Shown: positions 1-11,947 of the stretch, one piece after another
Position numbering within the stretch: the stretch's first letter is position 1
Layout: every line of letters begins with the position of its first letter
Assembly: GCA_037042915.1 (NCBI GenBank)
Contig: CM073202.1
Span: forward strand, 2,914,001-2,978,000
DNA length: 64,000 nt
Reading direction: 5' to 3'
From: Auricularia sp. M13
Lineage: Eukaryota; Basidiomycota; Agaricomycetes; Auriculariales; Auriculariaceae
Translations under genes and position numbers: made by a program
Notes under the pieces: generated by a model
Databases searched by the model: none
What the model was told of the DNA's origin: nothing
The model's input: only the letters and a program-made list of their open reading frames with translations

Positions 1-1045
1 ATCCTGCTGGGAAGCCCAGTCCCGTTGTCCGTGTCATTGTCTCCGTCGTCGACAAGTTCCTCAAACGCCACAGTTAGAGAGCGCAGACGCGGGCACATGC
101 GACAAATCCGCTGAATGGAGCGCACGCTGCACTTGTCCAGGGTTAAGAAGAGAGATGTTAACGTAGAGATGAAGGACGGCGACCTCGCGGATAACGGCAC
201 AATAAACTGGAATCCTAGGCGCGCGTCGACCAGCAAAGGGGAATGTTCAGCGAATAACAACGGTTGCCATAACCAGGGGTAGCATTGAAGTGCCGTACCA
301 TCGTGGGCATGGAACGCGAAGCGACGAAGGAGTGGTGCAGGACGGAGCAGTCCAGCCGCAATCAGGACATTTTGTGGGTGTTGAACGGTGCGGATGAAAA
401 GCGTGTCGATGACGTGCAGAAAGGACCGAAGACAGACGGCCACCTCTTTCAGGCGTAATTTGATTGGCATGGGCTTCCTACCCATAAGGTGACTCCGAAT
501 ATGCCCTTCCCCGAAAAGGAGCGATTCCCAGTCAGTGTGTGTGAGGTGAGGATAATGAATAACGACCTGTTCGATCTGGAAGTCGCCATCGACAAATGTC
601 GCCGAGCACTGGGTACGAGGGGGCTCGATGCCGGACGCGTCGACGGACTGGGGATCAGAAATCGTGATCATGACGCGGAGACGCAGAGGGACGTAGGGTA
701 AGTACGACTGCGACGCCTCCCAGTCCCCGCGGTGCTTGGACATCAGCTTTTCGCCATATTCAAGCATCTGCCTCAGAGCTTTAGGGACGTATCCCTTAGA
801 ATGAATCGTCGTCCAGGGACAGAGCGGTAGATATCGCAGAAAGAGGGCGTGAAGATACCGGTTCGTATGAGAGAGCGCGAGACGGTCGCGCCACTCAAGA
901 CGACGCACAATATCTAGAACCAGTTCCTCAGGGATCGCGAGAGAATTACTAGTTGGTGATGTTTGAGGCGTTAAAGGCGGAAAAGACCATCAGTTGGTGG
1001 AGACGTTTGAGGGTGGGCGACTCACGATTCGCGCCGACGCCACAT
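1..1045 (-). CDS. F-box protein, C-terminus beyond left edge
   Basis: The reverse strand is open from 948 to the window edge, about 315 codons. It begins with an F-box-like stretch (NSLAIPEELVLDIVRRL), a basic/tryptophan segment, then a leucine-rich scaffold as in basidiomycete F-box/LRR proteins. No ATG lies between the last upstream stop and the F-box. A 20-nt first exon at 1026-1045 (Met-Trp-Arg-Arg-Arg-Glu-Ser) followed by a GTGAGT...CTAG intron (949-1025) joins it in perfect frame, which I take as the start. F-box proteins recruit substrates to SCF ubiquitin ligases; the substrate cannot be predicted. The C-terminus lies to the left of the window. Confidence 0.75.
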
Positions 1046-2544
1046 GCGATAGATAACAGGGCAAGACCAGCGAATGACGCGCAAGCCAGGGATACCAGAA
1101 AGTGCGGGATGCTTTATATGATTTGGATGTGAAGCGGAAGACCGGTGGCTCAAAGCGACAACCACCGAAGTATGAGCGCTTTCAGACCAGGAAACGCCAC
1201 CGCACATGCCCAGAAGGCCACAGTCAAACTGAGCGCAAACAGGAAGCCGCATGCGATATTCGCGCTGGAGATGTCATCGAATGAGTCGTCAAAGGAGTTC
1301 ATGATCTGTGGACGAAAAGCAGTGGCACGCCACCGCCGCGGTGAGCTCGTTGATGCCGATGGGGTTCAGGGCCGAGCATAGGACGAGCGCGACTTCGTTT
1401 TTAACCGCGAGGTAAACGTAAATCTCGTGCGGAACTCGCTGCGCCGCTAGCTGCCGATGTCGATGAAGGTGCTGCACTTGGACGGCGCGAACTGCCGTGG
1501 CGCGCACGCCGCGCGGCACAGCGTGCTCGTAAGCTCGAGCGTCGGGCTCCCCTTCACGTCAAAGACAGTGCCCAGTGTCTAAGTTGCGTGCCATAGCAGT
1601 GCAGGTTGATACGGTCGTAAGAACCAAGGAGCGGGATACAGTATCGGACACGTCGACGGCGGCGGCGCGGCGGCGCGGATTGCGAGTTAATCTCTCGATG
1701 TACGCAGAAGCGATTTGGAGCGTTCATGGGCTCTGGTATATCGCGAACGCGTTTTGGCTGCATTAGCAATGGGCACGGAAGAGCAGGAAGGGAAAGCGCT
1801 TGGCGCAAACGCAGCCAAACATTCAGAACAAACAGAATGCCATCAAGGAGGCAATTTCAACGGTCTCACTGAAGCAGATCATTCAACAGTTATTATGGAC
1901 CATAATAAAGTGGAACAACGAAAGACATCTCTGGGAGGATTGGCAGGCAGCAGAAGCAGCAGAGCTAGACACCTGTCTCTTGTCCGCCTTCCGGGGTCAT
2001 TCTATGCAAAGTATGTCGCACGATCTTCAGCGGCATGGAGGATATTGCACGTCATTTCCCAGGATGTCTTGCGGCGTCATTTTCGAACTACCAGACTCGC
2101 AGGATGACCATATAGATGTCGCTGTTCAAGATGCCTTGGCCCATGCGCCAGCTCCGATTCTCACGCCCTTCGGATGCCGCTATTTCTGCGTGAATTTCGA
2201 ATATGAGGAGGGCTTGAGCACCCACAGGAGCGGATGTGTAGTGCGTTCCACGTCGAGCATGCGGCCGACAATATGGCGGTCCTGGGCAGTGGCTACACAA
2301 GCTGTGGAAGCCATAGCTGCGACCTCAGACTCGTTGACGTCTTAATCTACTTGTACTGTCCTCATTGTAACCAATCTGAAACCCTCACATGCAACAGATA
2401 CTGTAGATCGAGGGTAAAATCCAGCGCGCGGTGAGGCAGCGACTGAGATTATCATTATAGAGCGTTACTAATACTGTCGGTGTTCGTTACGATGTGTGAG
2501 TGTGCGAGAAGTCCATGAGCCAAAAGATAAAGTCCATTTTGCGC
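1046..2544. other. Intergenic region, no supported gene
   Basis: About 1.5 kb with only short or compositionally poor ORFs. A reverse-strand cysteine-containing stretch at roughly 1450-1560 (ending CSTFIDIGS and a stop) looks coding-like but has no convincing start or partner exon. The 181-codon plus-strand ORF at 1800-2345 resembles no family I know and has poor codon bias. Confidence 0.4.
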
Positions 2545-3463
2545 TTAGCGACGCTCGGGGTTCTCAACGGGCGCCGGGCTGACGGTGTAGTCACCGAACC
2601 ACGTCCTAAAGAGAAACAGTGAGTTCGAGCAGAACCAGCAATGGGGAAGAGAAGACGTACTTGAGCTCCTGCTGGCCGGCGGACACCTTGCGGTCAGCAC
2701 CGAAGATAAGACGGTGGGGAGCATGGTTGATGATGCCCTTGGGGTACTGAGTCTTCGTGATCTGGTAGTTGAACAGCTGCGCGCCGCCGTCGACGAACTT
2801 GGCCGTGACCTCGCCGACGAAGACACCAGCGGCGTCGATGGTCGCGCCGCTGACGCCGATGCGGTAGGTCACCTCGATCGTCTTGCCGACGGCGTCCGCG
2901 AGCGTGTACTCGAGCGGGAAGTCCTCCGTGTCGTTCTGCGAGATGGAGGCGACGTAGAGGACGGTGCCGGAGGTCTCCTCGCCGGTGAACGTGCGCGCGC
3001 GGATGTCGAGCGCCTTCGGGCCCCACGGCTCGAAGTTGCGCAGACCGACAAACGTCACGGAGGTGTCGCGGCCAACGGGCACCTTGGTGTAGGTGGTGCT
3101 GATGTGGAAGCGGACCTTGTGCGTGACGATGTCGGCGGTCGTGTTCGCGTGGATCGGACCCAGGAGGAGCGCGCGCTGGTTGGTGCCGACGCCGCCAGTG
3201 ATGTACGGCTGGTAGTCGGCGGTCTCGAGCTGCTTGGTCGGGTCGGCCGCGAGGTCGGCAGTGTAGCAGGCCGAGATCTTTGCGGTCGAGCTGCAGCCCC
3301 CACGGGAGAGGAAAGAGGATGCGTGGTAAGTCGCGCCGAAGTCGTCGGCCTGGTTGGTCACGGAGCCGCGGGTGCCGTCATTATAGAGGTTGTACTGCTG
3401 GCGAGACTGAAGGGGAGTGGCCACAGCGGCGGCAGCGAGAGCGAGGGTAGTGAAAGCGCGCAT
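2545..3463 (-). CDS. Secreted protein of unknown function (287 aa)
   Basis: Two exons (3463-2661 and 2605-2545) joined over a 55-nt GTACGT...TTTAG intron give 287 residues. The N-terminus is a classical signal peptide (MRAFTTLALAAAAVATP) with cleavage probably near the Gln-Ser-Arg-Gln. The mature chain is rich in beta-prone segments (VRFHISTTY, TFVGLRNF, TIEVTYRIGV), has three N-glycosylation sequons and only two cysteines, and would suit a beta-sandwich fold such as a carbohydrate-active jelly roll. I do not recognise the family. A TATA box lies 106 nt upstream. Reading in the unspliced frame adds a hydrophobic tail and a different stop; the spliced tail (TWFGDYTVSPAPVENPERR) is more natural. 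Confidence 0.75.
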
Positions 3464-3568
3464 GGCAGGAGATGTAAGTAGGTGTATGTAGGTGGGGATG
3501 GTGAACGTGAATGAGAAAAGCTTGACGAGGACGCCTTGCGATGATGTTCAGAAAGCGCGGATCCCCTG

Positions 3569-3578
3569 CTTTTATACC
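3569..3578 (-). promoter_or_regulatory. TATA box of the secreted-protein gene
   Basis: GGTATAAAAG on the reverse strand, about 106 nt upstream of the ATG at 3463. Sequence and spacing match TATA boxes seen upstream of other secreted-protein genes in this window. Confidence 0.6.
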
Positions 3579-3579
3579 T

Positions 3580-4548
3580 GGGATTATGCTGCGCAGCTAC
3601 ATCCATCGCATGCGAAGCAGCGCGTGCCGAAGTCATTAGACGTGCGCCGGGGACCGGAGCAGTCATCAATGCATGCCGTCTTCGAACCTCCGATCCACAC
3701 ATGCACATCCACGAGCGTTGAGCGTCTGAACACATACGTACTTACAGGCTGTGAGTCGAGGTGCAGTGTTTCATTGCATTGCGATACAGCACACCGAGCT
3801 GGAGCCAGCCCTGAGCGCTTGAGCTGAGTGCCCACGGCATGGCAGTGGATTGAATGCAATTTTTCAACGATCCGAAACTGGGCGGAACCCCGGTAACCAT
3901 TGCCGTAACACACAGAGAATCCGGTGCAACTACAAGTTGGCTCGAGGACCGCGAATCCATGCCTACATAAGCTGAGCGTGAATCGCGCTTTCCAGCCAGC
4001 TGGGTGCCTGGTGGAGATGCTCCTGGACCAAGTTCCAGAGGCTAGGGACATTTTTCGACAGAAATAGAGCGTTGCGATTGTTGACGCGTCAGCTTTTTGA
4101 CAGATTTGTGGAGCACGAGACGAAGCCCAGGCGAGCGGAGGCTGAACGGAAACAAACCTCAACTGCGCAGCGCAGTTCCCATGCGGTCCGGACCGGCGGA
4201 CGAGGATCGACAGTTCGGCGTCTGAGTCTGCCGCATGGAAGGCGTGCCCTGGCGTCAGTACAATTTGCAACGCAGTGAACCGTTCAGCAGAGCATATGCA
4301 TCACAAATGCAGTCTCACACACGGAAGATTCTTTTCAAGCCCCCGGTACGATTTCTCAGCGGGCATACATTGTACATTCGTGCAACACTGTAGCCGCAGA
4401 GACAGCGAGCGAAATAAATGCAACTGCCCATTCAGGCAGAGCTATGATACATGGGAAGAAGACTGAGAAAGGTTTCGCATTTAGTCCTATGCTCACTCCT
4501 GGGTTGTTGTTTCCGACCGGCACAATCAGTTCCACTTGCCAAAACTTC
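3580..4548. other. Intergenic region, nothing convincing
   Basis: A 228-codon reverse ORF (3584-4270) is present but its protein is cysteine/serine-scrambled, has no domain pattern and overlaps the promoter of the downstream gene. I see no gene here. Confidence 0.4.
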
Positions 4549-6914
4549 TCACTTCCGGCTCCTGGCTCTCCAAGCGGCAACGATACCCACAACGACCGCC
4601 AGACCTGCGACGAGCTTGCCCCACGACTTCTGCTTCGTTCCAGGGCGCGCGTAGGGAATCTTGCGGACGAGCATCGCCTGCATGCGCTTCAACTTGGCGG
4701 GCGTGTGCGGTGGATACCGCACGGCCATCATCTTCTCCAGCCAGCTCGGGTGCTGCATTGACGCGCGCGTGTGCGTGAACTCGTTGAACGTGTATTTTCC
4801 GCCGCTGTAGCCATCTGGGAGAAACCTCGGTCAGGGGGGCGCAGAGAGCTAGAGTAGTGAGTACTGACGACCGGAGGACCCGATGCCGCCGAAGGGCAGG
4901 CCGTAGACTGTGAGGAATATGTCAAATCACGACGGAGAAGTATTTGGAGATGGACTCACTGCCAGGCTGGATGACGGATTCATTGGCGAGCACGGTACCG
5001 CTGATGGTGTGCGAGAAGACTGCAGGTGCCGTGAGACAAAGTCAGACGTTCTCTGCGCACGGACCGTAGTCGATGACCTTCTGGTTCTGCGAAAAGATGT
5101 ACAACCCGAGCGGGTGCGGTCTTCATCCCGTCAGCCTTAATACAAACGAAGAAGCGAGAAGCAGGACTTACTTCCCCTCGAAGGACTTGAGTGCTTCTTC
5201 GACGCTGTCCACGATTTGGATTGGCAATACAGGTCCGAAAAGCTCGCTGCGCCGACATTAAGCATCATTTCAAGGGCTGCGAAGACAGACGCTCACGAGT
5301 CCAGCAGGGCGTCTCCCGGGACACACCCATCCACGACGGCCGTCGCGATCCAATTGTGCTTCTCGTCGCTCTGGCCGCCCAAAATGATTTGTCCATGAGT
5401 TTTCTCAAGCAGCCCTTTGATGCGATTGAACGCGGCGCCGTTGACGAGATGCGACATCTGGTCGGGCACCGGCGCCTCGCCGAAGAACTCCTTGTGGCTA
5501 CGTCAACGAAAATGCGCACAGATGTCCTGATCAGAGACAAGTGCGTTTCATGTGGGACGGCAGGACTCACGCCTTCTTCAGCGCCTCAATGAACCGGGGG
5601 TGCGCCTCGCGCACGACGAGGGCATAGTCCGGTGCAGTGCACGACTGTCCGGCGTTCACCGTCTTGCCCCACAGTATTCGTCGCGCTGTGGCGTCGTAAT
5701 CACAGTCCTTGTCGATGATCGCTGGGTTCTTCCCGCCGAGCTAGGGAATCGCACGAGGTTTCAATAAATTGACTATATTGAAAATTTTCGACGGCTCGCA
5801 TACCTCGAGTGTGGTGGGTGTGAGGTGCTTTGCGGCGGCAGCTGCGACGATTTTACCAACGCGTTCGCTGCCGGTGAAGAAGACTGAGGAACGTGAGTTG
5901 CATGCCATACTTTGAGAGCGACAGTGGCATACTATGGTCCCACTGCAGGTCCAAAAGCTGGTGAATTTGCATTGTCAGCGATTGCAACGTCAGCATGATG
6001 GTCCTCGCTTACAGCTGCGGTCTCGGGGACCGCGCCATTGACGACCGCATAGAGTGTCGGGTCGAGGTACTTTGGGAACAACTCTGTGAAAAGAGCTGCC
6101 GTTGCAGGCGAGAGTTCTGACGGCTTCAGGACAGCAGCGCAGCCGGCAGCGATGGCTCCGACCTGAGAAATGTGAATTTGGAAAAACTACACGGGGAAAG
6201 ACGTACCAGCGGCCCAATGGTGCACCATACGGGATAGTTGAATGGTCCAATGATGAGGACGGTGCCCTATGGGGGATTCACAGAGTTAGCTTCAAAATCG
6301 AGCAATAAGACACTCTCGTAGCGCATTGCGATGCATCCACAATAATTGAAGACTCATGTCTCGTTGGAGTTGGAAAGGGTGCTGAGAAGCACAAACGATT
6401 GTGCGACTTTCATGCGTGCAATAGCCATGCTTCCCAGGAGAGCCACAGGAACGCGCAGCACGGGGTCGAATGCAACATACCTTGGGTTCCTTGAGTATCT
6501 TCGCTCTCATAGCAAATGTATTGACGCTGAACGGAATCCCCTCCGGCTTGGTCCATTTATCCACCAACTCGTACGCCTTCAGCGCCGTTTCGACGACCGG
6601 TACGTGCTCGACGAACACGGACTCATTGCCCCTGCATCATCTAAGCGTGTAATAACCATAATATGACCAGCTACGCACGGGCGGCCCAGGTCGGCAGCAA
6701 GCGCCTCACGAAAGCGCTCCTGGTGATCCTGAATCATGTATGCGAGCTGGAGCAACTGTTCCTTGCGGTATGCGACGCTTTTCGTCTTGCCGGACGCGAA
6801 TCCCGCGCGTAGGCTCTCGCGAATCTATTGTGATAACCTGTAAGTAAAGAGTCACAAAGCCATTATGGTCGTACGCACGCGCGGGATGTCTTCAAGTGGA
6901 GTAGCGAGTGCCAT
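4549..6914 (-). CDS. Fatty aldehyde dehydrogenase, ALDH class 3, membrane-anchored
   Basis: Fourteen exons (6914-6879, 6824-6679, 6631-6481, 6266-6207, 6162-6013, 5957-5933, 5883-5804, 5740-5571, 5497-5297, 5246-5172, 5120-5065, 5019-4960, 4907-4872, 4814-4549) join in frame to 503 residues. It oxidises long-chain aldehydes to fatty acids with NAD(P)+. Landmarks in order: GPFNYPVW, the nucleotide-fold segment [10 protein letters not shown], catalytic Glu in TLELGGKNPA, catalytic Cys in [21 protein letters not shown], and LPFGGIGSS. The C-terminal hydrophobic stretch [16 protein letters not shown] followed by Arg/Lys is a tail anchor like that of yeast Hfd1 and mammalian ALDH3A2, placing it on the ER, mitochondrial or peroxisomal membrane. 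Two donors (GTCCGT at 5064, GTCGTC at 4871) are unusual but required by frame. Confidence 0.9.
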
Positions 6915-7676
6915 TCTGATGGTCGTTCGTGCAAGAGAGAGACCTCCGGCAATGAGCGACTGTTGCCGGAAATGCTGTGCTGCTTGTCATGATGACGATC
7001 ATTTTTACCCCGGAGCGCCACAGTTCATTCACATGTACTTCCTGCCTTCCTTCCTTCATGCAAGTATGAAGATCAGCAACGAGCCTGGCTGGCAAAACCT
7101 CACCCATATCTCGTGCCTATCGGTTGCTAACGAGTGTCGAAAGCTCAGCAGCGTTTGAGACAGACTGTCACTGAGCACCAGCAGTGGCCTGCACCTCTCT
7201 TACGGCGGTGTCATGAAGCATCACTTGACCACCCCCGTGAACACGCTTACGCCGAGGTCCATGATCGAGAAATAAGCAAACATAACTGTCGACAAAGTTT
7301 GGTAGTCTGCCATTTGCAAGCGAGAGAATGGGACAGCGCCAGCTGCTTCAGCAATAGAACCACGAGGCTGAGACGCTGACAAATTGACTCTGCGTTTGGA
7401 TGTGAGTCGCGAGATCAAACTCCGACTGCACTTCTTGCCCTGCTTTCTTCTTCGTCACGGAATGCTCAGCGGGAGCCAGACTGTCACGCTTATGTGAGGC
7501 TCTCCAACAGGCTGAATGGCACGATGCCGTAGATCCTGAGCCAGAAGCTGTATTGGTTTATGGTAATATTACAGGAAACGATTGGGAAACGAACTTCGCA
7601 TCCGGTCGCGAGCTACTATCAGCTAGGGGTGCGCCTTGCACTGCACAAATACGAAAGTAGGATCAGTCTTTTCTGT
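6915..7676. other. Intergenic region, nothing convincing
   Basis: Only short unrelated ORFs. This stretch holds the promoter of the aldehyde dehydrogenase gene and the 3' flank of the neighbour on the same strand. Confidence 0.4.
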
Positions 7677-8807
7677 TTACAGGCCGAACTCGATCCAATC
7701 ATTCAAGTATCTCTCTGGCTCGCTGGCGCTATCGTCCTCGCGCATCGTGGATGGCGCATTCTCCGGGAGAAAGGTCCACTGCTCGTCCCCGTGGACCCTG
7801 ACCTCGACATAGTGTTGGTGCCCCTCTTCTGCGACATACTCTTCGAACTCCTCGCCAAGCTGGTCGCCCATGTTAGACAGCAGCTGCGATTCATGATGAC
7901 CTTCCTCGTGCCCAGCCGCAAAGTCTGGGTACGGAAGCCAAGTCTGCACCACCTGATAGTCGACATTATTGAATGTGTGCCACTGTCCCGTCGCGCCGTG
8001 GTTCCTGTCGACATTCGGCCAACCGAAAAGATAATCGTCGACGCCGTGGCGGCGTTCATACCCGAGGTGTTGGCTGTGCGACGCAAAGATCATCCCGTCC
8101 TCGTCCGCCCAGTCATGTTCCTCGTCTCTGACGGTGCTCAGGATGTGAGGCGCGGGTAGCTGCACCTGCGAGGGCAGCTCGTTAGGCGCAGACGGGCAGT
8201 CCAAGCGCCGTACAAGTACATGTGGACCGACATCGTCACGGGCCTCGCCTTCCTCCCACTCAGCGTAAGGTAAAACCTCTGGCTCGGGCGGCACCTCGGC
8301 CCTCCACGCACGGATGCGGGCTAGGTTCTCTGCGGAGGGCAAGTACGAGATGTCTCTGTCGACCAGAGACGTCTCGACGTCGCTCTGTGCCACCGCGAGG
8401 TCGACCCCCGCCCGGGCCTCTTGATGCTCGCAGTACGAGGCCGGAGTGGCGAATACGAAGCCAGCATGGTCGCAGGCCACGGAAATTTGCACCGCCGTCT
8501 GGCGGGCGCGTTGCAGATCAACGAGGGCATTCCTGCCGTCATCGTTCTCAGCTGCGCGGCCCAAGCGTAGGTGGAGCTGCTCGTCGCCGGCTGCGAGCTC
8601 CTGCCAGTGCACGGGTGCAGGCAAAGTCAGGTGCTGCGCGTGATCCCTATCGGGCAGTGGGATCCATCCCGCCTCCTCGACTCTGGCAGCAGGAGTTGTG
8701 GCGCGGTCTGTCGAAGTGCTGTCGTCGCCAATGTCCATCGACTGTGTTTGAGCATGGTCTATCACCTCGCCCCGCGGTGCCGTCTCGTCCATCGTCCAGC
8801 GGAACAT
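7677..8807 (-). CDS. Acidic protein of unknown function (376 aa)
   Basis: One uninterrupted 376-codon ORF starting MFRWTMDETAPRGEV. The protein is rich in Asp, Glu and His, with several aromatic/acidic motifs (DYLFGWPNVDRN, ERYLNDWIEFGL at the C-terminus). It has no signal peptide, no membrane segment and no domain I recognise, so it is probably soluble, cytoplasmic or nuclear. The long opposite-strand ORFs over it are shadows. The consistent codon bias across the frame and a clean stop support a real gene; function is unknown. Confidence 0.6.
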   Translation of the reverse strand: MFRWTMDETAPRGEVIDHAQTQSMDIGDDSTSTDRATTPAARVEEAGWIPLPDRDHAQHLTLPAPVHWQELAAGDEQLHLRLGRAAENDDGRNALVDLQRARQTAVQISVACDHAGFVFATPASYCEHQEARAGVDLAVAQSDVETSLVDRDISYLPSAENLARIRAWRAEVPPEPEVLPYAEWEEGEARDDVGPHVLVRRLDCPSAPNELPSQVQLPAPHILSTVRDEEHDWADEDGMIFASHSQHLGYERRHGVDDYLFGWPNVDRNHGATGQWHTFNNVDYQVVQTWLPYPDFAAGHEEGHHESQLLSNMGDQLGEEFEEYVAEEGHQHYVEVRVHGDEQWTFLPENAPSTMREDDSASEPERYLNDWIEFGL

Positions 8808-9751
8808 ATTCTTCTCAGTCCTGGAGGGTGCTGGGGAGGGAAGAAAGTGTTGGTCCCCCAGTCCTGTGCACCTTCCCTTAAATCCCCGGTCTCCTAACCT
8901 GTGATGACGATGCCTGGTCCATGCATCCTCTGCCTTCCTGCCTTACTCATCTCCAGTGAGAACAAAAGTAATTTATTCAATCTTGGCTGTGCGTGCCTTG
9001 TGGGCCAAAGCTCGGGCTATGCTTGCGAGCTTGGACCTTGGAGCTCCAGGAAATTACCGACAGCGTCACCGTTCGCAACTTCCAATACCATTTATACACC
9101 TGCTGTACCGTCCAGAACTCCCACCCCATTTATCTACCTATGCTGAAATTCGCTGCGAGGCCTCGAAAAGCACACTGTGACCAGTTCTAGCACACAACGG
9201 CGGACCTGAACACTTACTGCCCGGCTTCCCTCGGATAACCTATACGTGCTAATCCCAATTGGAAATGGGGTGGCTCCATCCGCACGTTCGATCGCATAAC
9301 GATGTTGTTCTCAAGTGGTCACAATGGGGCAGCCTAGGCTCAGGCTTTGACCACGACGTTGCAATGGCGAACATCAGCGAATGACCCACCCTTTTTGTGG
9401 TTGAGCACCTCCGGAAGATGGGATTTCAGGGATGGGCAACATATTCACAGGCAGTCATCGCGAAGAGCTCCCCGCGCTGCCCATAGCATCAGAAGAGATG
9501 GCTTTCTCGAGCTCGGTCACACCACCTTGCGTTAACACCTCTATCCACACTACGTGATAACAATATGGCAAAACTGGCCGTCCCAGGACGGGTGGAGTTG
9601 GATAAGTATTCTGGCAGGCCTGCGTATGAGAAACGATGATGCTGGGGATACCGAAATCGAGAGCGACAGTCTGTAAAGCATACGAGATCCGGGATGTGTG
9701 GATTGAGTCAGAGAGATGCGATGTGCAATATACAATATCAGTGTGCGGGGG
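8808..9751. other. Intergenic region, nothing convincing
   Basis: About 0.95 kb between two reverse-strand genes. Only short ORFs; no RNA gene or repeat recognised. Confidence 0.4.
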
Positions 9752-10966
9752 TCAGAGTGATGGTATGCTGTCGTACGGCATCGGCGTGTTCCAGTTCGTA
9801 GGTTCCCAAATGACAAGACTAGCAAATTCCAGGCGGAGGGCGTTCGCGCAGCAATATTTACGGATGGGCTCGACGACGGCGAGCGTATCGGGGTCCGTGC
9901 GCGCGCGCCAGGGCAGCATGAGCGTGCGCACGTTGGGGCGTTTGTGCATGTAGTTCAGGATGACGTTGGGGTCGCGCGTGTGCCTGGGGTTGAAGCCGAA
10001 CGTGTCGATGCTGCACGGCAGGACGTCGAGAAGTCCCGGGTCCGTGAGCTGGTCGATGACGAAGACGCGCAGACGCTCGAGCTTCGGCAGCTCCAGCTTG
10101 TCGAGATACGTCGCGCGCGCGGGCGAGTCCTCCTCGAACTCGCGGTGCCGGCGCACCATGAGCTCGCGCAGCGACGCGCGGAAGGTTAGGAAGCACTGCG
10201 TGTAGTCGTCCAGAAGCTCGAGCGTGATCGTCTTGATTATCGAGTGCGAGTAGAGAAGATAGGCGACGAAGGCGGGCGACGGCGCGCGCTCTAGATGCAG
10301 CGCCTCCAGCGCCATGTACACGGGGACTGCACGCGTCGAGAAGCGCAGCATTCGTACGCGCAGCGTTCGTAGTCTGCGCCAGGTACTGAGCAACTGCGCA
10401 GTTACGCCTGAGCCATTATGTCGGTCGTCTAGCGAAAGGTGCTCGAGCCGTATCGCTTTTCGAAGAAGGTAGAGACATTCCGAATCGAATCCGTCCGGCG
10501 ACGATATTTCGTTGTGCACGGTAACGTGTAGACGCAGCAGTCGTGGGCACATCGCTACTACGTGTGCGAAGGACAGCGGATCGACGTGCTTTACGACGGT
10601 GAACGTGCCCGAAAGGAGGCCAGCTTCGTTGCATTGCGAGATATACTGCGTGCCGATTTCCATGGAGAGTACGGTGACCAGATTACCCAGCGCCCGGTCG
10701 CAGCTTGCACTTGTCTGGAGGGACATGCCGAATCGCGGGAGTTTGTACTGACAGACGGCGTCCTCGCCGTCCTGCGTTATAGAAGAGCAGAGGAAGTTGG
10801 CGTTGCGCCAGAGATAAGACTCTGCGCAGTGGTGCCATTGTCTGCATACGAGCGAGCAGGCTAGCATGGGCTGGTAGTCGACCTTGTACGCGTCCGATGT
10901 GGGCTCGTCGGGCGCGAACGCCAGGTCAAATATCTGTAGCAAGATCTCGTCGGGCAGGCAGCCCAT
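9752..10966 (-). CDS. F-box protein (404 aa)
   Basis: Single-exon ORF of 404 codons. It opens directly with a fungal F-box (MGCLPDEILLQIFDLAF, then MLACSLVCRQWHHCAESYLW), the Skp1-binding module of SCF ubiquitin ligases. The rest is a leucine-rich scaffold with regularly spaced LxxLxL segments (RLEHLSLDDR, RLRTLRVRML, ALEALHLERA, SLRELMV) resembling degenerate leucine-rich repeats of the type expanded in Agaricomycetes. It is a different paralogue from the F-box gene at the left edge. Substrate unknown. Confidence 0.8.
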   Translation of the reverse strand: MGCLPDEILLQIFDLAFAPDEPTSDAYKVDYQPMLACSLVCRQWHHCAESYLWRNANFLCSSITQDGEDAVCQYKLPRFGMSLQTSASCDRALGNLVTVLSMEIGTQYISQCNEAGLLSGTFTVVKHVDPLSFAHVVAMCPRLLRLHVTVHNEISSPDGFDSECLYLLRKAIRLEHLSLDDRHNGSGVTAQLLSTWRRLRTLRVRMLRFSTRAVPVYMALEALHLERAPSPAFVAYLLYSHSIIKTITLELLDDYTQCFLTFRASLRELMVRRHREFEEDSPARATYLDKLELPKLERLRVFVIDQLTDPGLLDVLPCSIDTFGFNPRHTRDPNVILNYMHKRPNVRTLMLPWRARTDPDTLAVVEPIRKYCCANALRLEFASLVIWEPTNWNTPMPYDSIPSL

Positions 10967-11947
10967 GTCGAACGTCGTGGTAGGGGGCAGACAGCAGCCA
11001 TGCGGAGTCTAACACAGTGCCTTACCGTCTTGGCTTACGATGGCCTCGTCACGTAACAGGTTTTACAACGCAAATATGACAGCATCCGGCTCAGGGATCA
11101 GCAAGAGGAACCTGCGAATATCCGCGCGTAGGATACTTACTATTGAGATATGTAGTTGCTAACGATTTCGTGCCGGTTTCTCGCTCTCGCGCGAAATGGA
11201 TGATTCGGAATCCGCGCCATCGTCATGGTGCTTTCGCAACCACCAACACGCCCCTCAGCGGGAACCGCTTTGGGCTACAAACGTTGTCGGCTTGATTATG
11301 CTGAGCGTAAGAGATGATGACCGGTGTTCAGCGGGAATTATCGCGGCATCTGAATTTTGGCAATGTGCTCCTTGTACCAACCTCGTACTTCGGAGCCCTT
11401 TACAACCTGTCTCAACACACTCTCGGCATATAATGATTTCATTCCCTCCAGACCATATCACTCTCAATCAATCAGGTTGACGCGATATGTAGTTCTATCT
11501 GATTAGCTAATCTTGCTTTAATTGCTCAAGTTTGCAGGGAGGATTAACCTTAGTTCGCAGGCGTTGCATGGTTCCCGGACTGCGCGGACTGGAGCAATCT
11601 TTGGCGCCACCAGCAGCTACTACTGTGACATACCTCCGTTCTTCGAGGGACCTCATGGACAGGCAATTATCCTCGTTCTCCCTTGCCTGAGACCTTCTGA
11701 CATCATGAAATGGCTCTACAATGAAGCTTCGGAGCTTCTCGGTCAAGGAGACACGAGGAGCACTTCTCAGCGGAGCGCTCATGATCAGTGGATGAGTCGG
11801 AAGCATTCCTTCCTGACGCGCTCCGTCCCGCACACCTCATACAGACGTGCAGTTTTCGCATACCAACCTCACGCCGAGCGCACTGGCAACTTGCTTCCAG
11901 TGTGACTTCAAGAGATTGTGGATCATTCGCTTTCTCAGACCCTTGCC
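10967..11947. other. Intergenic region, nothing convincing
   Basis: Divergent promoter region between the F-box gene (reverse) and the secreted-protein gene (forward). The 127-codon forward ORF at 11522 and its reverse shadows have no recognisable features. Confidence 0.4.

Noticed and set aside
1450-1570. Reverse-strand cysteine-bearing fragment ending CSTFIDIGS
   Set aside because: Looks like a terminal exon, but no upstream exon, start or family could be found.
1800-2345. 181-codon plus-strand ORF
   Set aside because: Poor codon bias and no recognisable motif. Kept only as a remote possibility.
2714-3481. 255-codon plus-strand ORF opposite the secreted-protein gene
   Set aside because: Composition (Val/Asp/Arg/Gly) is typical of antisense frames; the reverse frame has a signal peptide, a good intron and a TATA box.
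3584-4270. 228-codon reverse ORF
   Set aside because: No signal, domain or consistent codon bias; overlaps the promoter of the downstream gene.
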